A DNA stretch of 64,000 nucleotides from Microbacterium salsuginis. GTDB lineage: Bacteria > Actinomycetota > Actinomycetes > Actinomycetales > Microbacteriaceae. Made by a program: the position numbers and the translations under genes. Within the stretch, counting starts at the first letter, position 1. Each line of letters opens with the position of its first letter. Where the stretch lies: assembly GCF_012524205.1 (NCBI RefSeq), contig NZ_JABACI010000006.1, forward strand, positions 62,001 to 126,000. Direction: 5' to 3'. Below the pieces are notes generated by a model that was not told where the DNA came from, did no database searches, and worked only from the letters and a program-made list of their open reading frames with translations. Positions 32,589 to 40,934 of this stretch are shown piece by piece.

Positions 32589-34132
32589 CCTCAGACCGAC
32601 TCGCCGGGCTCACGAGCTGGAACGCCGACTGGAAGGGCCTGCGCGTCGCGGTGCTGGGGCTGTCGGTCACCGGGTTCTCGGTCGCAGACACGCTCGCCGA
32701 ACTCGGCGCGGATGTCTTCGTCTTCACCGAGCAGGCCGACGAGGAGTATGCGCGGCTGCTTCCCGTCATCGGCGCCAAGCTGTGGACCGGCCCTCTCGAC
32801 GCGGTTCCTGCGGAACTCGCCGAGTTCGCCCCCGAGGTCGTCGTGGCCTCGCCCGGGTTCGCGCCGCGGCATCCCGTCGTCGCGTGGGCCCGTGAGTCGG
32901 CCATCGCGCTGTGGGGAGACATCGAGCTGGCATGGCGCGTCCGCGACAAAGTGCTGCGCGCCGACGGGACCCCCGCCGACTGGATCCTGATCACCGGGAC
33001 CAACGGCAAGACCACGACCACGCGGCTGACCGCGACGATGCTCGTCGCGGGCGGTCTGCGTGCCGCGCCGGTCGGCAACATCGGAACACCGGTGCTCGAC
33101 GCCGTGCGGGATCCCGCGGGCTTCGACGCCCTCGTGGTCGAGCTGTCGAGCCACCAGCTGTGGTACCTGGGGCTGCAGGACACCCCCGATCCGGTCTCGC
33201 CGCACGCCGCCGTCTGCCTGAACCTCGCCGATGACCACCTCGAGTGGCACGGCTCGTTCGAGGACTATCGCGACGCCAAGGCGCACGTGTACGACAACAC
33301 GCGTGTGGCGTGCGTCTACAACAAAGCGGATGCCGCCACCCGGCGCATGGTCGAAGACGCCGACGTCGTTGAGGGCGCACGCGCGATCGGCTTCGACCGC
33401 GGCGTGCCCGGTCCGAGCGATCTCGGCGTGGTCGACGGCATCCTCGTGGACCGCGCGTTCCTCGAGGACCGCCGCACGAGCGCTCTCGAGCTGACGACGG
33501 TCGCCGATCTGGCCGAGCGGGGGCTGGGCGCGCCGCATATCGCCGCCAACATCCTCGCCGCCGCCGCTCTTGCGCGGTCGCTCGACGTCGCGCCGTCAGC
33601 CATCCGCGAGGCGCTGCGCGGCTTCCGTCTCGACCCGCATCGCATCGAGGTCATCGCACGGCATGCGGGCATCACGTGGGTGGACGACTCGAAGGCGACC
33701 AACCCGCACGCCGCGGCGTCGTCGCTCGCCGCCTACCCCGGCGCCGTGTGGGTCGTCGGCGGACTCCTCAAGGGCGTCGACATCTCGGGCCTCGTCGCCG
33801 AACGCGGATCGTCGGTGAAGGCCGCGGTCGTCATCGGCGCGGAGCGCGGCGCGGTGCTGGCCGCGTTCTCACGACACGCGCCCGCGGTGCCGGTGTTCGA
33901 GGTCGAGGCCGATGAGACTGAAGGGGTCATGACGCGGGTCGTCGAACTGGCGGCGGGGGTGGCGCGTGACGGGGACGTGGTTCTGCTCGCTCCCGCCGCG
34001 GCATCCTTCGATCAGTTCACGTCGTACGCGGACCGCGGCACGAAGTTCGCGGAAGCGGTGAGGGATCGGATCGGGACGGGGGCTGAGGATGACCACGACG
34101 CAGACCCGACCGGCCCCGGCGACCGCGGCTGA
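32585..34132 (+). CDS. murD: UDP-N-acetylmuramoylalanine--D-glutamate ligase
   Basis: A 515-aa Mur ligase adding D-Glu to UDP-MurNAc-L-Ala. Seen: the N-terminal Rossmann block VAVLGLSVTGFSVADTLAEL, the ATP loop LITGTNGKTTTTRLTATML, the ELSSHQLWYL substrate block, NLADDHLEWHG and WVDDSKATNPHAAASSL. Chosen start ATG 32585 overlaps the mraY stop (ATGA); an ATG at 32570 would add five residues. The C-terminus overlaps ftsW by 44 bases. Length is slightly above the E. coli enzyme. Confidence 0.95.
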   Translation: MTSDRLAGLTSWNADWKGLRVAVLGLSVTGFSVADTLAELGADVFVFTEQADEEYARLLPVIGAKLWTGPLDAVPAELAEFAPEVVVASPGFAPRHPVVAWARESAIALWGDIELAWRVRDKVLRADGTPADWILITGTNGKTTTTRLTATMLVAGGLRAAPVGNIGTPVLDAVRDPAGFDALVVELSSHQLWYLGLQDTPDPVSPHAAVCLNLADDHLEWHGSFEDYRDAKAHVYDNTRVACVYNKADAATRRMVEDADVVEGARAIGFDRGVPGPSDLGVVDGILVDRAFLEDRRTSALELTTVADLAERGLGAPHIAANILAAAALARSLDVAPSAIREALRGFRLDPHRIEVIARHAGITWVDDSKATNPHAAASSLAAYPGAVWVVGGLLKGVDISGLVAERGSSVKAAVVIGAERGAVLAAFSRHAPAVPVFEVEADETEGVMTRVVELAAGVARDGDVVLLAPAAASFDQFTSYADRGTKFAEAVRDRIGTGAEDDHDADPTGPGDRG

Positions 34133-35354
34133 GCCGTCCGCCAAGCGGGGCCTCGCGGCCCGCGTCTCGCTGGGGCGGGTCTTCGCCCCAGTGCCCAGCG
34201 AGTTCCTGCTGATCGCATCGACCACCCTGCTGCTGACGGTCTTCGGGCTCGTCATGGTGCTGTCGGCGACATCCGCGACGGCCACCGCCCGCGGCGAGGC
34301 GCCGTGGGAGATCGTGCTCAAGCAAGGCCTCTTCGCGATCATCGGCATTCCGCTCATGCTGATCGCCAGCCGCTTTCCGCTGTCGTTCTGGAAGAAGATG
34401 GCGTGGCCGGCGCTCATCGGCGCGGTGGCGTTCCAGATGCTCGTGTTCACCCCGCTCGGCCACTCGAACGACGGAAACCGCAACTGGATCACGATTGCAG
34501 GCTTTCAAGCCCAGCCCTCGGAGTTCCTGAAGATCGCGCTCGCCCTGTGGGTGGCGTACGTGCTGTTCCGCAAGCAGACGCTGCTGCGCAAATGGCAGCA
34601 CGTGTTCATTCCCCTCGTGCCCGTCTCGATCCTCGCGATCGCAACGGTCCTCGCCGGTGATGACCTGGGCACGGCCATGATCCTCGCGCTGATCGTGCTC
34701 GGTGCCCTGTTCTTCTCGGGCGTGCGACTGCGGATCTTCATCCTCCCGGCGCTCGCTGCCGCCGCCGCCGTGGCATACCTGGCGGTCGCGAGCCCCGACC
34801 GCATGCGCCGGTTCATGAGCTTCCTGAACCCCAATTGCCTCGACGATTACTTCAACGACTGCTACCAGCCGCTGCACGGCATCTGGGGGCTCGCGAGCGG
34901 CGGCATCTTCGGCCTGGGCCTGGGCAACTCGCGCGAGAAGTACGACTGGCTCCCCGCCGCCGCGAACGACTACATCTTCGCGATCGTGGGCGAGGAGCTC
35001 GGACTGATCGGCTGTGCCGTGGTGCTCGCCCTGTTCGCGCTGTTCGCCGTCGGAGCGTTCCACGTGATCCGCAAGACCGACGACCCGTTCGTGCGCATCG
35101 CGGCCGGCGGCATCACGGTGTGGATCGTGGGCCAGGCCCTGATCAACATCGGCGTCGTGCTGCGCGTCTTCCCGGTGCTCGGTGTACCTCTGCCGTTCAT
35201 GTCGCAGGGCGGCACGTCGCTGCTGTCGGTCCTGCTCGCGTGCGGTGTGCTGCTCTCGTTCGCTCGCACACTTCCCGCGTCGGTCGCGCGGCGCGACGCC
35301 GCGATCGCGCAGGCGCGCGCACGCCGCACCCGCTCGGCCGGCACCCGCGGCTGA
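34089..35354 (+). CDS. ftsW: Septal peptidoglycan polymerase FtsW (SEDS family)
   Basis: A 421-aa polytopic membrane protein that polymerises lipid II with its partner FtsI. About ten helices. Family features: FGLVMVLSATSATA near the start, NGNRNWI-like block here as NDGNRNWITIAGFQAQPSEF, LAGDDLGTAMI with the catalytic-type Asp, GGIFGLGLGNSREKYDWLPA and VLPVLGVPLPFMSQGGTS-like ending (VFPVLGVPLPFMSQGGTSLL). A basic C-terminal tail follows. The start lies inside the murD 3' end with GGGGGCTGAGG just upstream. Confidence 0.95.
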   Translation: MTTTQTRPAPATAAEPSAKRGLAARVSLGRVFAPVPSEFLLIASTTLLLTVFGLVMVLSATSATATARGEAPWEIVLKQGLFAIIGIPLMLIASRFPLSFWKKMAWPALIGAVAFQMLVFTPLGHSNDGNRNWITIAGFQAQPSEFLKIALALWVAYVLFRKQTLLRKWQHVFIPLVPVSILAIATVLAGDDLGTAMILALIVLGALFFSGVRLRIFILPALAAAAAVAYLAVASPDRMRRFMSFLNPNCLDDYFNDCYQPLHGIWGLASGGIFGLGLGNSREKYDWLPAAANDYIFAIVGEELGLIGCAVVLALFALFAVGAFHVIRKTDDPFVRIAAGGITVWIVGQALINIGVVLRVFPVLGVPLPFMSQGGTSLLSVLLACGVLLSFARTLPASVARRDAAIAQARARRTRSAGTRG

Positions 35355-35358
35355 GTCC

Positions 35359-35388
35359 CGGGCGCGGCCGGGCGCGGCCGGGCGCGGC
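35359..35388. repeat. Tandem decamer, three copies of CGGGCGCGGC
   Basis: Three exact consecutive copies in the short gap between ftsW and murG. Such GC-rich tandem units can vary in copy number between strains; no other role is evident. Confidence 0.9.
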
Positions 35389-35427
35389 ATCCGTCCCCTC
35401 CGGCACGGTGCGGAGACGTGCCCGTGG

Positions 35428-35433
35428 GAGAAT
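35428..35433 (+). promoter_or_regulatory. Possible internal promoter before murG
   Basis: GAGAAT seven bases before ATG 35441. A weak -10 match, but spacing is that of the leaderless genes in this window. Confidence 0.25.
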
Positions 35434-35440
35434 CGTCCGG

Positions 35441-36526
35441 ATGACGACCTACCTTCTGGCCGGCGGCGGCACCGCCGGGCACGTCAACCCGCTTCTGGCC
35501 GTCGCCGACGCACTGCGTGCGCGGGAACCCGATGCCGACGTGCTGGTGCTCGGCACCCGGGAAGGACTCGAGTCGCGACTGGTACCCGAACGGGGCTATG
35601 AACTGCTCTTCGTCGACAAGCTGCCGTTCCCGCGACGACCGAATCGCGCGGCCGTGGCGTTCCCGAACCGGTTCCGGCGCGCGATCGCGCAGGTGCGCGA
35701 GCACATCACGTCGCGTCATGTCGATGTCGTCGTCGGCTTCGGCGGCTATGCCTCCGCCCCCGCGTACGTCGCGGCTCGCCGGGCCCGCGTGCCGTTCGTC
35801 GTCCACGAGGCGAACGCGCGTCCGGGACTTGCGAACGTGCTCGGTGCGCGCTGGGCGACCGGCTCCGGGGTCGCCTTCGAGGGAACGCCGCTCAAGGGGT
35901 CGCGGGTGGTGGGCATGCCGCTGCGGCGTGAGATCGTCGACCTCGACCGCGGCGCCCTGCGCGGCGAGGCGGCCGCCTACTTCGGCCTCGACGCCTCGCG
36001 ACCCGTGCTGCTGGTCTTCGGTGGATCGCTGGGCGCCCAGCGGCTGAACGAGGCCTTCGGCGAGGGACACGGCGGCGCGTGGCGCGATGTGCTGGATGCC
36101 GGCTGGCAGGTGCTCCACGCCACCGGGGAGCGATCCGATCTCGCCGATCCCGGCGTCGAGGGATACGCGGTGGTCCGGTACGTGGACCGGATGGACCTCG
36201 CATTCGCCCTCGCCGACTTCATCGTCTCGCGCGCGGGTTCGGCGACGGTCAGCGAGATCAGCGCCTTGGGGATCCCCGCGATCTACGTCCCGTACGCCGT
36301 CGGCAACGGCGAGCAGGCCCTCAACGCCGCGTCCGCCGTGCGTGCCGGTGCAGCGGTGCTGATTCCGGATGCCGAGTTCACAGGTGATCGCGTGCGGTCC
36401 GAGGTCGTGCCCCTGCTGGCCGACGAGGCCCGTCGTGCCGCGATGACGGCGGCGGCGGCATCCGTCGGCACCCGCAACGGCACCGAGAATGTCGTCGCGA
36501 TGATCGACGAGGCGCTGGCCCCGTAG
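35441..36526 (+). CDS. murG: UDP-N-acetylglucosamine--lipid I GlcNAc transferase
   Basis: A 361-aa membrane-associated GT28 glycosyltransferase that makes lipid II. Seen: the N-terminal glycine-rich loop LLAGGGTAGHVNPLLAVADAL, VVGFGGYASAPAYVAA, VVHEANARPGLAN, the second glycine loop VFGGSLGAQRLNEA, and the UDP-GlcNAc site VSRAGSATVSEISALGIPAI. It is followed head-to-tail by a reverse-strand GntR gene, only two bases away. Confidence 0.96.
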   Translation: MTTYLLAGGGTAGHVNPLLAVADALRAREPDADVLVLGTREGLESRLVPERGYELLFVDKLPFPRRPNRAAVAFPNRFRRAIAQVREHITSRHVDVVVGFGGYASAPAYVAARRARVPFVVHEANARPGLANVLGARWATGSGVAFEGTPLKGSRVVGMPLRREIVDLDRGALRGEAAAYFGLDASRPVLLVFGGSLGAQRLNEAFGEGHGGAWRDVLDAGWQVLHATGERSDLADPGVEGYAVVRYVDRMDLAFALADFIVSRAGSATVSEISALGIPAIYVPYAVGNGEQALNAASAVRAGAAVLIPDAEFTGDRVRSEVVPLLADEARRAAMTAAAASVGTRNGTENVVAMIDEALAP

Positions 36527-36528
36527 CG

Positions 36529-36900
36529 TCAGGCCGGCGCGGTGCCGCCGGCGCGCAGCGCTGCCGCCACGAGGGCGAGAGCCTCGTCGGCGTCGAGCCG
36601 CAGCGCGCGCACCTGCTCGGCGAACGCGGCCGCTGCGCGCTGAGCCTGCTGGTGGGCAGGATCGCCGTGGAACGACACGAACGTGCCGTTGCGTCCGCGG
36701 GTCTCGATGATGCCGGATGCCTCCAGCTCGCGGTAGGCGCGGGCGACCGTGCCCGGCGCGACGCCCAGGTCTTCGGCCAGCCGCCGCACCGTGGGCAGTC
36801 GCTCGCCCGCGGCCAGCGCGCCCGACGCGACCTCGTCCACCACCTGCGCCCGCAGCTGCTCGAACGGCGGAATGTGCGAGCCCGGGTCGATGACGATCAC
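36529..36900 (-). CDS. GntR-family transcriptional regulator (YtrA-type), inserted in the dcw cluster
   Basis: A 123-aa regulator with an N-terminal winged helix-turn-helix (FEQLRAQVVDEVASGALAAG, LPTVRRLAEDLGVAPGTVAR, AYRELEASGIIETRGRNGTF) and a short helical C-terminal region of about 45 residues, as in the YtrA subfamily. GTG 36900 is preceded by GAGAGGATGAG. It lies on the opposite strand between murG and murC, splitting the dcw cluster. YtrA-type regulators usually accompany ABC transporter genes, but none is adjacent. It may act on its own divergent region, which includes the murC promoter and a long palindrome. Confidence 0.9.
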   Translation of the reverse strand: MIVIDPGSHIPPFEQLRAQVVDEVASGALAAGERLPTVRRLAEDLGVAPGTVARAYRELEASGIIETRGRNGTFVSFHGDPAHQQAQRAAAAFAEQVRALRLDADEALALVAAALRAGGTAPA

Positions 36901-36943
36901 ACCTCATCCTCTCGACGCGTCGTCAATGTGTCAACACAAAGCG

Positions 36944-37026
36944 CCCTCGCCACGAGGTTCGTTCGTCACCTATGTACGCGAATCGCGGGTTTCGGCGTAC
37001 ACAGGTGACGAACGAACCCGAGGGGT
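36944..37026. repeat. Long near-perfect palindrome (element B) between gntR and murC
   Basis: Arms 36956-36979 and 36995-37018 are reverse complements over 24 bp with one mismatch, around a 15-base spacer (GAATCGCGGGTTTCG). Partial symmetry extends outward through CCTCGCCACGA and CCCGAGGGGTGGGG. The region is divergent, so it is not a terminator. The spacer shares CGAATCGCG with the arm of element A. Confidence 0.85.
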
Positions 37027-37083
37027 GGGGCGCGGGAGCGGGGGTGGCCAGCGCGCCGGGGCCGGGGCGGGGCGAGGCCAACT

Positions 37084-37089
37084 TAGGAT
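37084..37089 (+). promoter_or_regulatory. -10 element of murC
   Basis: TAGGAT nine bases before ATG 37099. The GntR insertion removes murC from the upstream transcription unit, so it needs its own promoter. Confidence 0.5.
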
Positions 37090-37098
37090 TGGACGGTC

Positions 37099-38523
37099 AT
37101 GATCAGACCCGACCTGAGTCTTCCCATCCCCGAGAACATCGAGGCCGCCCACTTCATCGGAATCGGCGGCTCCGGCATGTCCGGCCTGGCTCGCATGTTC
37201 CTCGAGCGCGGCATCCGCGTCTCTGGCTCCGACCGGGCCGACAGCCCCGGCCTCCGCGATCTCGAGGCGCTCGGCGCCACCGTGTACGTCGGTCACGACG
37301 CCGCGAATCTCGCCGACGACGTCGACACCGTGGTGCACACCGGCGCCATCTGGCCCGAGAATCCGGAGTTCCTGCTCGCGAAGGAGCGCGGGCTCCATGT
37401 CATCCACCGGTCGCAGGCGCTGTATTGGCTCATCGGCGGGCGGCGGCTCGTCTCGGTCGCCGGCGCGCACGGCAAGACCACGTCCACCGGCATGATCGTC
37501 ACGGCGCTGAGGGACGTGGGCGTGAACCCGACCTTCGTCAACGGTGGTGTCATCTCGCAGCTCGGCGTCTCGAGCGCGAGCGGATCGGACGACCTGTTCG
37601 TCATCGAGGCCGACGAGTCCGACGGCACCTTTCTGCTCTATGACACGTCGATCGCTCTCGTCACGAACGTCGACCCCGACCATCTCGACCACTGGGGCTC
37701 CGCCGACGCCTTCTACGCGGCGTTCGCCCGGTTCGCGAATGAGGCGCGCGAGGCCGTGGTGATCTCGTCCGACGACCCGGGCGCGAAGATCGTCACCGCC
37801 CAGCTGACCCACCCCCGCGTCATCACCTTCGGCGAGTCGGACGACGCGACCGTGCGCGTGACCGACATCGTCACCGACGGTCCGGTCTCGTTCCGCCTCA
37901 GCTATGACGGCGCCACCGTCGAGGCTCGGCTTCCGGTTCCGGGGGCGCATAACGCGATCAACGCCGCCGGTGCCGTCGCCGTCCTCCTGACGCTCGGGCA
38001 CGCGCTCGAACCTGCCGTGCGTGCCGTCGAGGGCTTCGCGGGCACGGTCCGCCGCTTCGAGCTGCACGGGGTCCAGCGCGGCGTCGCCGTCTACGACGAC
38101 TACGCGCATCACCCCACCGAGGTGGCCGCTGCTCTGGTGGCGGCACGCACGGTGGTCGGCGACGGACGCATCATCGCCATCCAGCAGCCGCACACCTACT
38201 CGCGCACTCAGGAGATGTACCGCGAGTTCGCGCAGGTCCTGGAGCAGTATGCGGATCACACCGTCATGCTCGACGTGTACGGGGCGCGTGAGGATCCGGT
38301 GCCCGGAGTCACCGGCGAGCTCGTGAGCGGTGCCTTCGCGGATCCGTCGCACGTCCATTTCGTCCCGGACTGGCAGCAGGCCGCCGACTACACCGCTACC
38401 GTCGCCCGCGACGGGGACTACGTCATCACGCTCGGCTGCGGCAACGTCAACCTGATCATCCCGCAGGTACTGGAGGCCCTCGGCCGCACATCGCCGCCCA
38501 CGCACCCGGGCACGGGGGAGTAG
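37099..38523 (+). CDS. murC: UDP-N-acetylmuramate--L-alanine ligase
   Basis: A 474-aa Mur ligase adding L-Ala to UDP-MurNAc. Seen: HFIGIGGSGMSGLARMFLE (UDP-binding Rossmann loop), VSVAGAHGKTTSTGMIV (ATP loop), EADESDGTFLLYDTSIALVT, NVDPDHLDHWGS, VYDDYAHHPTEVAAAL and AIQQPHTYSRTQEMY. The start ATG 37099 follows TAGGAT by nine bases, a short-leader or leaderless arrangement. ftsQ begins six bases after its stop. Confidence 0.96.
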   Translation: MIRPDLSLPIPENIEAAHFIGIGGSGMSGLARMFLERGIRVSGSDRADSPGLRDLEALGATVYVGHDAANLADDVDTVVHTGAIWPENPEFLLAKERGLHVIHRSQALYWLIGGRRLVSVAGAHGKTTSTGMIVTALRDVGVNPTFVNGGVISQLGVSSASGSDDLFVIEADESDGTFLLYDTSIALVTNVDPDHLDHWGSADAFYAAFARFANEAREAVVISSDDPGAKIVTAQLTHPRVITFGESDDATVRVTDIVTDGPVSFRLSYDGATVEARLPVPGAHNAINAAGAVAVLLTLGHALEPAVRAVEGFAGTVRRFELHGVQRGVAVYDDYAHHPTEVAAALVAARTVVGDGRIIAIQQPHTYSRTQEMYREFAQVLEQYADHTVMLDVYGAREDPVPGVTGELVSGAFADPSHVHFVPDWQQAADYTATVARDGDYVITLGCGNVNLIIPQVLEALGRTSPPTHPGTGE

Positions 38524-38529
38524 CGCCGC

Positions 38530-39591
38530 ATGCGCCGTCCGTCACCGCTGCCGCAGCCGCCCGCGCGTGAGACGGAGCAGGCGGATGCCCCGACTCGCGG
38601 CCGTCGGGACGCCCGGGTTCCGCGCGACGAGACGATGACGGATGCTGCCGCGCCGACGTACGCCTCCGCCCCGGGCCCGGATTCCACGGGCCGCGCGGGC
38701 TCGGCTCCCTCCAGCGGCGCCGGCGCCGACGGCGAGGCGGCCGCGCCCGTCATCCCGCTCGGGGGCCCGGTGCCGCTGCCCGGCTCGGAGCCTGCGCCCC
38801 TGGACGGCACCGCCGACGCAGCGGGCGACGTCGGCTTCCGTGATGTGTGGCGGGCTTCGCGCGCACGACGGAAGGCGCTGCGCGCAGAGGTCCGCCGCTT
38901 CACGGTGCGCCAGCGTCGTCGCCGCGCGCTCTGGCTCGGCGCCGCGGCATCCGTCGTCATCCTCGCCCTGGCCACCATCGGCGCGGCCTACAGCCCGCTG
39001 TTCGCGGTCGAGCGCGTGGTCGTGGTCGGCGCGGAGCAGCTCGACGCCGCCGAGATCTCCGAAGCGCTCGCGGGTCAGGTCGGCACACCGCTGCCCCTCG
39101 TCGACGAGAGCGCCGTCAAGGCAGAGCTCGTCGCGTTCCCGCTCGTGGAGTCGTACACGCTCGAAGCCCGTCCTCCGCACGATCTCGTGGTGCGGATCGT
39201 CGAGCGCACGCCGATCGGGCTGATCGAGACGCGTGCCGGCTACACCCTCGTCGACGCGGCGGGTGTCGCGCTGTCGACGTCCGCCCAGCCGAGCCCGGGC
39301 ACTCCGGTGCTCTCGATCACCGGCGGCGTGGACTCCGACGCGTTCGCGGCCGCGGGCCAGGTGATGAGGTCGCTGCCCGAGGAGCTGCGCGTGCAGGTGA
39401 CCGCCGTATCGGCGACGACGCCCGACGATGTCACGCTCTCGCTCGGCGAGTCCAACGCACAGGTGGTGTGGGGGAGCGCTGAGGAATCGGCGAAGAAGGC
39501 ACTCGTGCTGGCTCGGGCGATGATCTCGCACCCGCCGGCGGCGGTCATCAGCTACGACATCTCATCTCCTGACGCCATCGTCATCCGGTGA
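38530..39591 (+). CDS. ftsQ: Cell division protein FtsQ (DivIB)
   Basis: A 353-aa bitopic membrane protein. A long Pro/Ala-rich cytoplasmic region of about 130 residues is followed by one membrane helix (about 133-156: LWLGAAASVVILALATIGAA), the POTRA domain (FAVERVVVVGAEQLDAAEIS) and the FtsQ beta domain (VRIVERTPIGLIETRAGYTL). It links FtsL/FtsB to the septal synthases. The cytoplasmic tail is long compared with enterobacterial FtsQ, as usual in actinobacteria. The 175-base gap after it precedes ftsZ. Confidence 0.93.
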   Translation: MRRPSPLPQPPARETEQADAPTRGRRDARVPRDETMTDAAAPTYASAPGPDSTGRAGSAPSSGAGADGEAAAPVIPLGGPVPLPGSEPAPLDGTADAAGDVGFRDVWRASRARRKALRAEVRRFTVRQRRRRALWLGAAASVVILALATIGAAYSPLFAVERVVVVGAEQLDAAEISEALAGQVGTPLPLVDESAVKAELVAFPLVESYTLEARPPHDLVVRIVERTPIGLIETRAGYTLVDAAGVALSTSAQPSPGTPVLSITGGVDSDAFAAAGQVMRSLPEELRVQVTAVSATTPDDVTLSLGESNAQVVWGSAEESAKKALVLARAMISHPPAAVISYDISSPDAIVIR

Positions 39592-39689
39592 CCTGGAGGC
39601 CCGGCGAGGCACTGTTGACGCCGGGTTGGCGCGACACGCCGTCCGGGTCCGGCCGCATGGGCGGCATCCGCTTACTTTCGTCACAACAG

Positions 39690-39743
39690 GAATTGCATAC
39701 CGGGCAATTCTTTCTACCTCTACTAGAGGTTGAAGGTTAGACA
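39690..39743 (+). promoter_or_regulatory. ftsZ upstream control region with two inverted repeats
   Basis: GAATTGC (39690-39696) pairs with GCAATTC (39704-39710), and ACCTCT (39716-39721) with AGAGGT (39725-39730). A possible -10 is TAGACA (39738-39743) ahead of an ACGGAGG ribosome-binding site. The AT-rich paired repeats stand out against the background and could bind FtsR or another regulator; no site has been matched. Confidence 0.45.
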
Positions 39744-39766
39744 GGTCCAGGGCTACGGAGGCCGGC

Positions 39767-40921
39767 ATGAGCCAGAACCAGAACTACCTCGCCGTCATCA
39801 AGGTGGTCGGTGTCGGCGGGGGCGGCGTGAACGCCGTCAACCGCATGATCGAGCTCGGCCTGCGCGGTGTCGAGTTCATCGCGATCAACACCGACGCCCA
39901 GGCGCTGCTGATGAGCGACGCCGACGTCAAGCTCGACGTCGGCCGTGAGCTGACACGCGGACTCGGCGCAGGAGCCGATCCCGAAGTCGGCCGTCGCGCG
40001 GCCGAAGACCACGCGGAAGAGATCGAGGAGGCGCTGCGAGGCGCCGACATGGTCTTCGTCACCGCGGGCGAGGGCGGTGGAACCGGCACGGGCGGCGCGC
40101 CCGTCGTCGCGAAGATCGCGAAGTCGATCGGAGCACTCACGATCGGTGTCGTGACCAAGCCCTTCTCGTTCGAGGGCCGTCGCCGGCAGCAGCAGGCCGA
40201 GACCGGTGTGGGTCGGCTGAAGGAAGAAGTCGACACCCTCATCGTCGTCCCGAACGACCGCCTGCTCGAGATCAGCGACCGCGGCATCTCGATGATCGAG
40301 GCGTTCGCCACGGCCGACCAGGTGCTCCTCGCCGGTGTGCAGGGCATCACGGACCTCATCACGACGCCGGGTCTGATCAACCTCGACTTCGCCGACGTCA
40401 AATCGGTCATGCAGGGCGCGGGCTCCGCGCTCATGGGCATCGGATCCGCGCGCGGCGCGGATCGCGCGATCAAAGCCGCAGAGCTCGCGGTGGAATCGCC
40501 CCTGCTCGAGGCATCCATCGAGGGCGCGCACGGCGTGCTGCTGTCGATCCAGGGCGGGTCGAACCTCGGCATCTTCGAGATCAACGATGCCGCGCAGCTG
40601 GTCAAGGAAGCGGCGCACCCCGAGGCGAACATCATCTTCGGAACGGTCATCGACGACACCCTCGGCGACGAGGTGCGCGTGACGGTGATCGCGGCCGGCT
40701 TCGACGGCGGAGAGCCCCAGCAGCGCATCGAGCCGATCACGGCCTCGCGCGTGCAGACCGCGCCCGCGCTGCCGTCGACGACCGCCGACGACGCCGCGAA
40801 GGACCGCGAGGTCGAGCCGGTCGCTCCCGCCGTGCCGGTGTCGGTGGGTGCGATGTCCGAGACGTCCTACGACTCGGCGTTCGGTGACGACGACCTCGAC
40901 ATCCCCGACTTCCTGAAGTAA
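39767..40921 (+). CDS. ftsZ: Cell division GTPase FtsZ
   Basis: A 384-aa tubulin-like GTPase that forms the Z ring. Seen: KVVGVGGGGVNAVNRMIELG, the tubulin signature GGGTGTGGAPVVAKIAK near residue 104, the synergy T7 loop NLDFADVKSVM, and the conserved C-terminal peptide DDDLDIPDFLK that binds SepF. ATG 39767 follows CTACGGAGG. The linker between core and tail is short (about 50 residues). yggS starts 13 bases after its stop. Confidence 0.98.
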   Translation: MSQNQNYLAVIKVVGVGGGGVNAVNRMIELGLRGVEFIAINTDAQALLMSDADVKLDVGRELTRGLGAGADPEVGRRAAEDHAEEIEEALRGADMVFVTAGEGGGTGTGGAPVVAKIAKSIGALTIGVVTKPFSFEGRRRQQQAETGVGRLKEEVDTLIVVPNDRLLEISDRGISMIEAFATADQVLLAGVQGITDLITTPGLINLDFADVKSVMQGAGSALMGIGSARGADRAIKAAELAVESPLLEASIEGAHGVLLSIQGGSNLGIFEINDAAQLVKEAAHPEANIIFGTVIDDTLGDEVRVTVIAAGFDGGEPQQRIEPITASRVQTAPALPSTTADDAAKDREVEPVAPAVPVSVGAMSETSYDSAFGDDDLDIPDFLK

Positions 40922-40934
40922 GCACGTCAGCCAC

